Of a stretch of 44,609 nt of DNA, positions 41,745 through 44,609 are shown in pieces. Numbering within the stretch: the stretch's first letter is position 1; every line of letters starts with the position of its first letter. This DNA comes from Syntrophaceae bacterium. GTDB taxonomy: Bacteria > Desulfobacterota > SM23-61. Where the stretch lies: positions 1 to 44,609 of the forward strand of contig JACAEW010000310.1 in the NCBI GenBank assembly GCA_013388675.1. Direction: 5' to 3'. A program made the position numbers and the translations under genes. The notes below the pieces were generated by a model. That model was not told the origin of the DNA, ran no database searches, and saw only the letters and a program-made list of their open reading frames with translations.

Positions 41745-43406
41745 GTGATCAAAGATTTTGATGCCATCAGCCTGGAAATCCTGTGGAGCCGTTTGATCAG
41801 CGTGGTGGATGAGGCGGCGGCGACTTTGGTCCGCGCCTCCTTTTCCACCATCGTCAAAGAGTCGAACGACTATGCCTGCATTCTCATGGACTCTCGGGGA
41901 GACAGCTTGGCCAACAACACGGCCAGCATCCCTTCCTTCATCGCCACCCTTCCCCGGACCATGAAACATTTCCTTCGGGAAGTTCCCCCGGACCAGTGGA
42001 ACCCGGGGGATGTAATCATGACCAACGACCCCTGGCTGGCCTCGGGACACCTTCCGGACATCACTATGGCCATGCCCATCTTTCACCGGGGAAAACTGGT
42101 GGCCTTTGTGGGGACCATCGCCCACTCCCCCGACATCGGCGGGTCCATCTGGTCCGCCGACGCCCGGGAGCTTTTTGAGGAGGGAATCCGCATCCCCCCG
42201 CTGAAACTATACGAGGGGGGAAAGCCCAACCCCACCCTGCTGAATCTGATCCGGGCGAATGTACGAGTGCCGGAATTGGTCGTGGGAGACCTGAACGCCC
42301 AGATGGCCGCCCAGGCCATCTGCCGGGATCGGCTGGTGGAATTCCTGGAAGAGTATGGATTGGAAGACCTGACCCTCCTTTCGGCGGTGATCCAGGAGAA
42401 GACCGAAGCCATCATGCGCCGGGCCATTCAGGAAATTCCCGATGGAGTATATGAAAAAGCCGTGGAGATGGACGGGTTTGACCATCCCATCCGAATTCAA
42501 TGCCGGATCACGATCCAGGGGAGCGAAATGGAAGTGGACTATGAGGGGACCTCTTCCCAGATCGACCGGGGCTTGAATTGCGTGATGGCCTACACGGAAT
42601 CCTATACTACGTACCCGATCAAATGCGCCCTGGACCCCTTCACCCCCAAGAACGAGGGGTCCTACCGGCCGATCCGGGTGAAAGCCCCGGAAGGAAGCAT
42701 TCTCAATCCCCGTTTCCCCGCGCCGGTGAACGCCCGTCAGCTCATCGGCCATTTCCTGAGCGCCGCGATCTTTGGAGCCCTGGCCGAGGTAATCCCGGAC
42801 CGGGTAATCGCCGATTCCGGAAGCCAACCCACCTTGCGGCTTCTTTTCACCGGAAAGGGGCTGAAGGGGGAAAAATTCTCTTCGGTACTCTTTGCCAACG
42901 GGGGCATGGGGGCCCGGCCGAATAAAGATGGCCTTTCCTGCATTCCCTTTCCCACCAACAGCAGCTGCGGCTCCATCGAGATTCAGGAAGCCGTCATGCC
43001 GCTTCTTTTCTGGAAGAAAGAGATGATTCTGGATTCGGGGGGCCCGGGGAGATTCCGGGGAGGGCTGGGGCAGGAGATCGTGATTCAAGTGAGGGGAAAG
43101 GAACCGATCCGGGTGTCCATCATCACCGACCGCCATCATCATCCGGCGCAGGGTTTCCAGGGAGGAAAGGCGGGGGCCCCGACCAAGATTGTTCTAAATG
43201 ACGGCCAGTATGTCCATCCTAAATCCCAGTCGGTTCTTAGGCCAGGGGATCGGCTGAAAGTTCATTATGCGGGAGGGGGCGGGTTCGGACCCCCTGAAGA
43301 AAGAGACCGGGGGATGGTGGACAAAGATTTGCGAGAAGGGTTGATCTCTTCGGAGGCCGCCCGAATGATTTACGGCCTCGGCGAAAAGGACGGGAAAGGT
43401 GGGTAA
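41745..43406 (+). CDS. Hydantoinase B/oxoprolinase family protein (HyuB)
   Basis: 553 aa, the usual size of the HyuB subunit of ATP-dependent hydantoinase/5-oxoprolinase/acetone-carboxylase-like enzymes. The opening DAISLEILWSRLISVVDEAA and STIVKESNDYACILMD, then GDVIMTNDPWLASGHLPDIT (about 86-105) and AHSPDIGGS, are classic HyuB blocks. QIDRGLNCVMAYTESYTTYP and SGGPGRFRGGLGQE follow later. Starts at a GTG with GAGGGA upstream. The hyuA start overlaps its 3' end by 8 nt. Cytosolic ring-opening or carboxylation of a small lactam/ketone is the family role; the substrate is open. Confidence 0.88.
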   Translation: MIKDFDAISLEILWSRLISVVDEAAATLVRASFSTIVKESNDYACILMDSRGDSLANNTASIPSFIATLPRTMKHFLREVPPDQWNPGDVIMTNDPWLASGHLPDITMAMPIFHRGKLVAFVGTIAHSPDIGGSIWSADARELFEEGIRIPPLKLYEGGKPNPTLLNLIRANVRVPELVVGDLNAQMAAQAICRDRLVEFLEEYGLEDLTLLSAVIQEKTEAIMRRAIQEIPDGVYEKAVEMDGFDHPIRIQCRITIQGSEMEVDYEGTSSQIDRGLNCVMAYTESYTTYPIKCALDPFTPKNEGSYRPIRVKAPEGSILNPRFPAPVNARQLIGHFLSAAIFGALAEVIPDRVIADSGSQPTLRLLFTGKGLKGEKFSSVLFANGGMGARPNKDGLSCIPFPTNSSCGSIEIQEAVMPLLFWKKEMILDSGGPGRFRGGLGQEIVIQVRGKEPIRVSIITDRHHHPAQGFQGGKAGAPTKIVLNDGQYVHPKSQSVLRPGDRLKVHYAGGGGFGPPEERDRGMVDKDLREGLISSEAARMIYGLGEKDGKGG

Positions 43407-44609
43407 GTACAAGCTGGGGATCGACATCGGCGGGACCTTCACCGATTTTGTCCTCCTCGATGAGGAAAAAGGATGGATGGAGGTGGGGAAGCGCCTGACC
43501 ACCCCCGATGACCCCTCCCGAGCCGTGCTGGATGGATTCAATCAAATCCTCCGCCAATCCGGGAGGACGCCGGAGGATGTTGCCGTCGTGATCCATGGGA
43601 CGACCCTGGTTACGAATACCTTGATCGAAAGAAAAGGCGCCCGGACCGGCCTGATTACCACGCAAGGATTCCGGGACGTCTTGGAGATGGGGAATGAGGT
43701 TCGCTACGAACTCTACGACCTCAGCCTGGATAAACCGGAACCACTGGTCCCCCGCCATTGGCGTTGTGGAATAGCGGAACGAATCACGGCGCAGGGGGAG
43801 GTGCTGGCGGGACCCGACCGGGATGAGGTGAGAAGAATTGCCCGCTATTTCCGGGAGAATGGAGTTGTCTCGATAGCGGTCTGTTTGCTCCATTCCTACC
43901 GGAAGGGGGACCATGAGAACCAGGTTCGGGAGTGGCTGCAAAAAGAATTTCCGGATTTCCAGGTATCTCTCTCCAGCCGGGTGAACCCGGAGATCCGCGA
44001 GTACGAGCGAACCTCCACCACCGCGGCCAATGCTTATGTGCAGCCGCTTATGAAGAAATACCTGGGCCAGCTGGATGGAAACCTGAGAGAGAACGGGTTC
44101 CGGGGAAAGCTCTACATTATGCTATCCAGCGGCGGAATCACCACGGTCCAGGCCGCCGAAGAGTTTCCCATCCGACTCTGTGAATCCGGGCCGGCTGCCG
44201 GGGCTTTGGTTTCGGGCTTCTACGCCCGGGCCATGGGGAAATCCGATCTCATCTCCTTGGATATGGGAGGAACAACGGCCAAGGTTTGCTTGATCCAGGA
44301 GGGAAGACCTTCCTTGGCCCGGGAATTTGAGGCGGCGCGGGTCCGCCGGTTTCAGAAGGGAAGCGGGCTGACTCTGAAAATTCCGGCCATCGAAATGATC
44401 GAAATCGGAGCCGGGGGAGGGTCCATCGGCCACCTGGACCGGTTGGGATTGATGAAGGTGGGTCCGGAAAGCGCGGGCGCCTCTCCGGGTCCGGCGTGCT
44501 ATGGTCTGGGGGGAGTGGAACCGACGGTTACCGATGCGGCCCTGGTCCTGGGCTATCTCAACCCGGATTACTTTTTGGGCGGGGAGATGCCCCTGCGAAT
44601 CGACCTCGC
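43399..44609 (+). CDS. Hydantoinase A/oxoprolinase family protein (HyuA), partial
   Basis: N-terminal about 403 codons; the gene continues past the window end. It begins at a GTG inside the 3' end of hyuB. The ATP-binding ASKHA-like start KLGIDIGGTFTDFVLLDEE and the IHGTTLVTNTLIERKGARTG block (about residues 55-75) are diagnostic. NPEIREYERTSTTAANAYVQ, SSGGITTVQAAEEFPIR and SLDMGGTTAKVCLI follow the family order, and GAGGGSIGHLD with AGASPGPACYG lie near the cut. With HyuB it forms the two-subunit enzyme. It is intact as far as visible. Confidence 0.9.
   Translation, partial: MGKYKLGIDIGGTFTDFVLLDEEKGWMEVGKRLTTPDDPSRAVLDGFNQILRQSGRTPEDVAVVIHGTTLVTNTLIERKGARTGLITTQGFRDVLEMGNEVRYELYDLSLDKPEPLVPRHWRCGIAERITAQGEVLAGPDRDEVRRIARYFRENGVVSIAVCLLHSYRKGDHENQVREWLQKEFPDFQVSLSSRVNPEIREYERTSTTAANAYVQPLMKKYLGQLDGNLRENGFRGKLYIMLSSGGITTVQAAEEFPIRLCESGPAAGALVSGFYARAMGKSDLISLDMGGTTAKVCLIQEGRPSLAREFEAARVRRFQKGSGLTLKIPAIEMIEIGAGGGSIGHLDRLGLMKVGPESAGASPGPACYGLGGVEPTVTDAALVLGYLNPDYFLGGEMPLRIDL

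Overview
The window reads as 44.6 kb of chromosomal, GC-rich bacterial DNA with no rRNA, tRNA, CRISPR array, transposase or phage gene that I can recognise. The content suggests an anaerobic or syntrophic organic-acid degrader, most likely Desulfobacterota (former Deltaproteobacteria). The reasons are two complete four-subunit 2-oxoacid:ferredoxin oxidoreductases, two nickel-pincer (LarA-type) isomerases, many periplasmic carboxylate-binding transporters, and intergenic gaps filled with short hairpin-forming repeats. The taxonomic call is inference; no marker gene is present.

Layout. (1) 237-5043: an MFS transporter (-), an SDR plus zinc alcohol dehydrogenase pair (+) resembling a sugar-acid or idonate-type module, and an Fsr-like MFS transporter (-). 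(2) 5119-8744 (+): a FadR/GntR-family regulator with a near-consensus promoter and a 31-bp operator at its own start, then an orphan TRAP binding protein and the 5-oxoprolinase subunits PxpB and PxpC, without PxpA. (3) 8808-11774 (-): a TRAP DctPQM operon whose base composition looks foreign. (4) 11941-28094: seventeen genes, all on the minus strand. In transcription order they are an MBL hydrolase, an RraA-like aldolase/decarboxylase, a VorB-type oxidoreductase (alpha, beta, gamma, delta), a group-22-like nickel-pincer isomerase, a GldA/HcxA-like dehydrogenase, an exported DUF6282-like hydrolase, a second oxidoreductase (gamma, alpha, beta, delta) and a tripartite tricarboxylate transporter (TctB, TctA and two TctC). 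(5) 28303-31412 (+), divergent from that block: a LarA-type racemase, a D-2-hydroxyacid dehydrogenase starting 1 nt later, and a cytidylate-kinase-like protein. (6) 31447-35932: an MFS transporter (-), then a third TRAP system (DctP, DctQ, DctM; +). (7) 35933-44609: a decayed stretch with a flavin-oxidoreductase remnant, an unrecognised conserved-looking gene (-), and a (+) run of a DapB-like dehydrogenase, TctB-TctA-TctC and HyuB-HyuA. HyuA runs off the window.

How the genes may work together (inference). Regions 4 and 5 look like one divergently arranged hydroxycarboxylate module. A carboxylate enters by TctABC. Lactone opening (MBL) and nickel-pincer epimerisation set up the hydroxy acid. 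D-2-hydroxyacid dehydrogenase or the HcxA-like enzyme oxidises it to a 2-oxoacid. The oxidoreductases then make acyl-CoA and reduced ferredoxin, with the RraA-like enzyme able to cleave or decarboxylate a branch intermediate. Regions 2 and 7 look like pyroglutamate or hydantoin-like lactam uptake and opening.

The most notable observations are the nickel-pincer/oxidoreductase module, the complete self-operator of the GntR gene, a family of GGGGCG...CGCCCC palindromes at five intergenic sites, distinct inverted-repeat inserts inside the VorB-type operon, and a gene whose 3' end reads into a flavin-oxidoreductase fragment.
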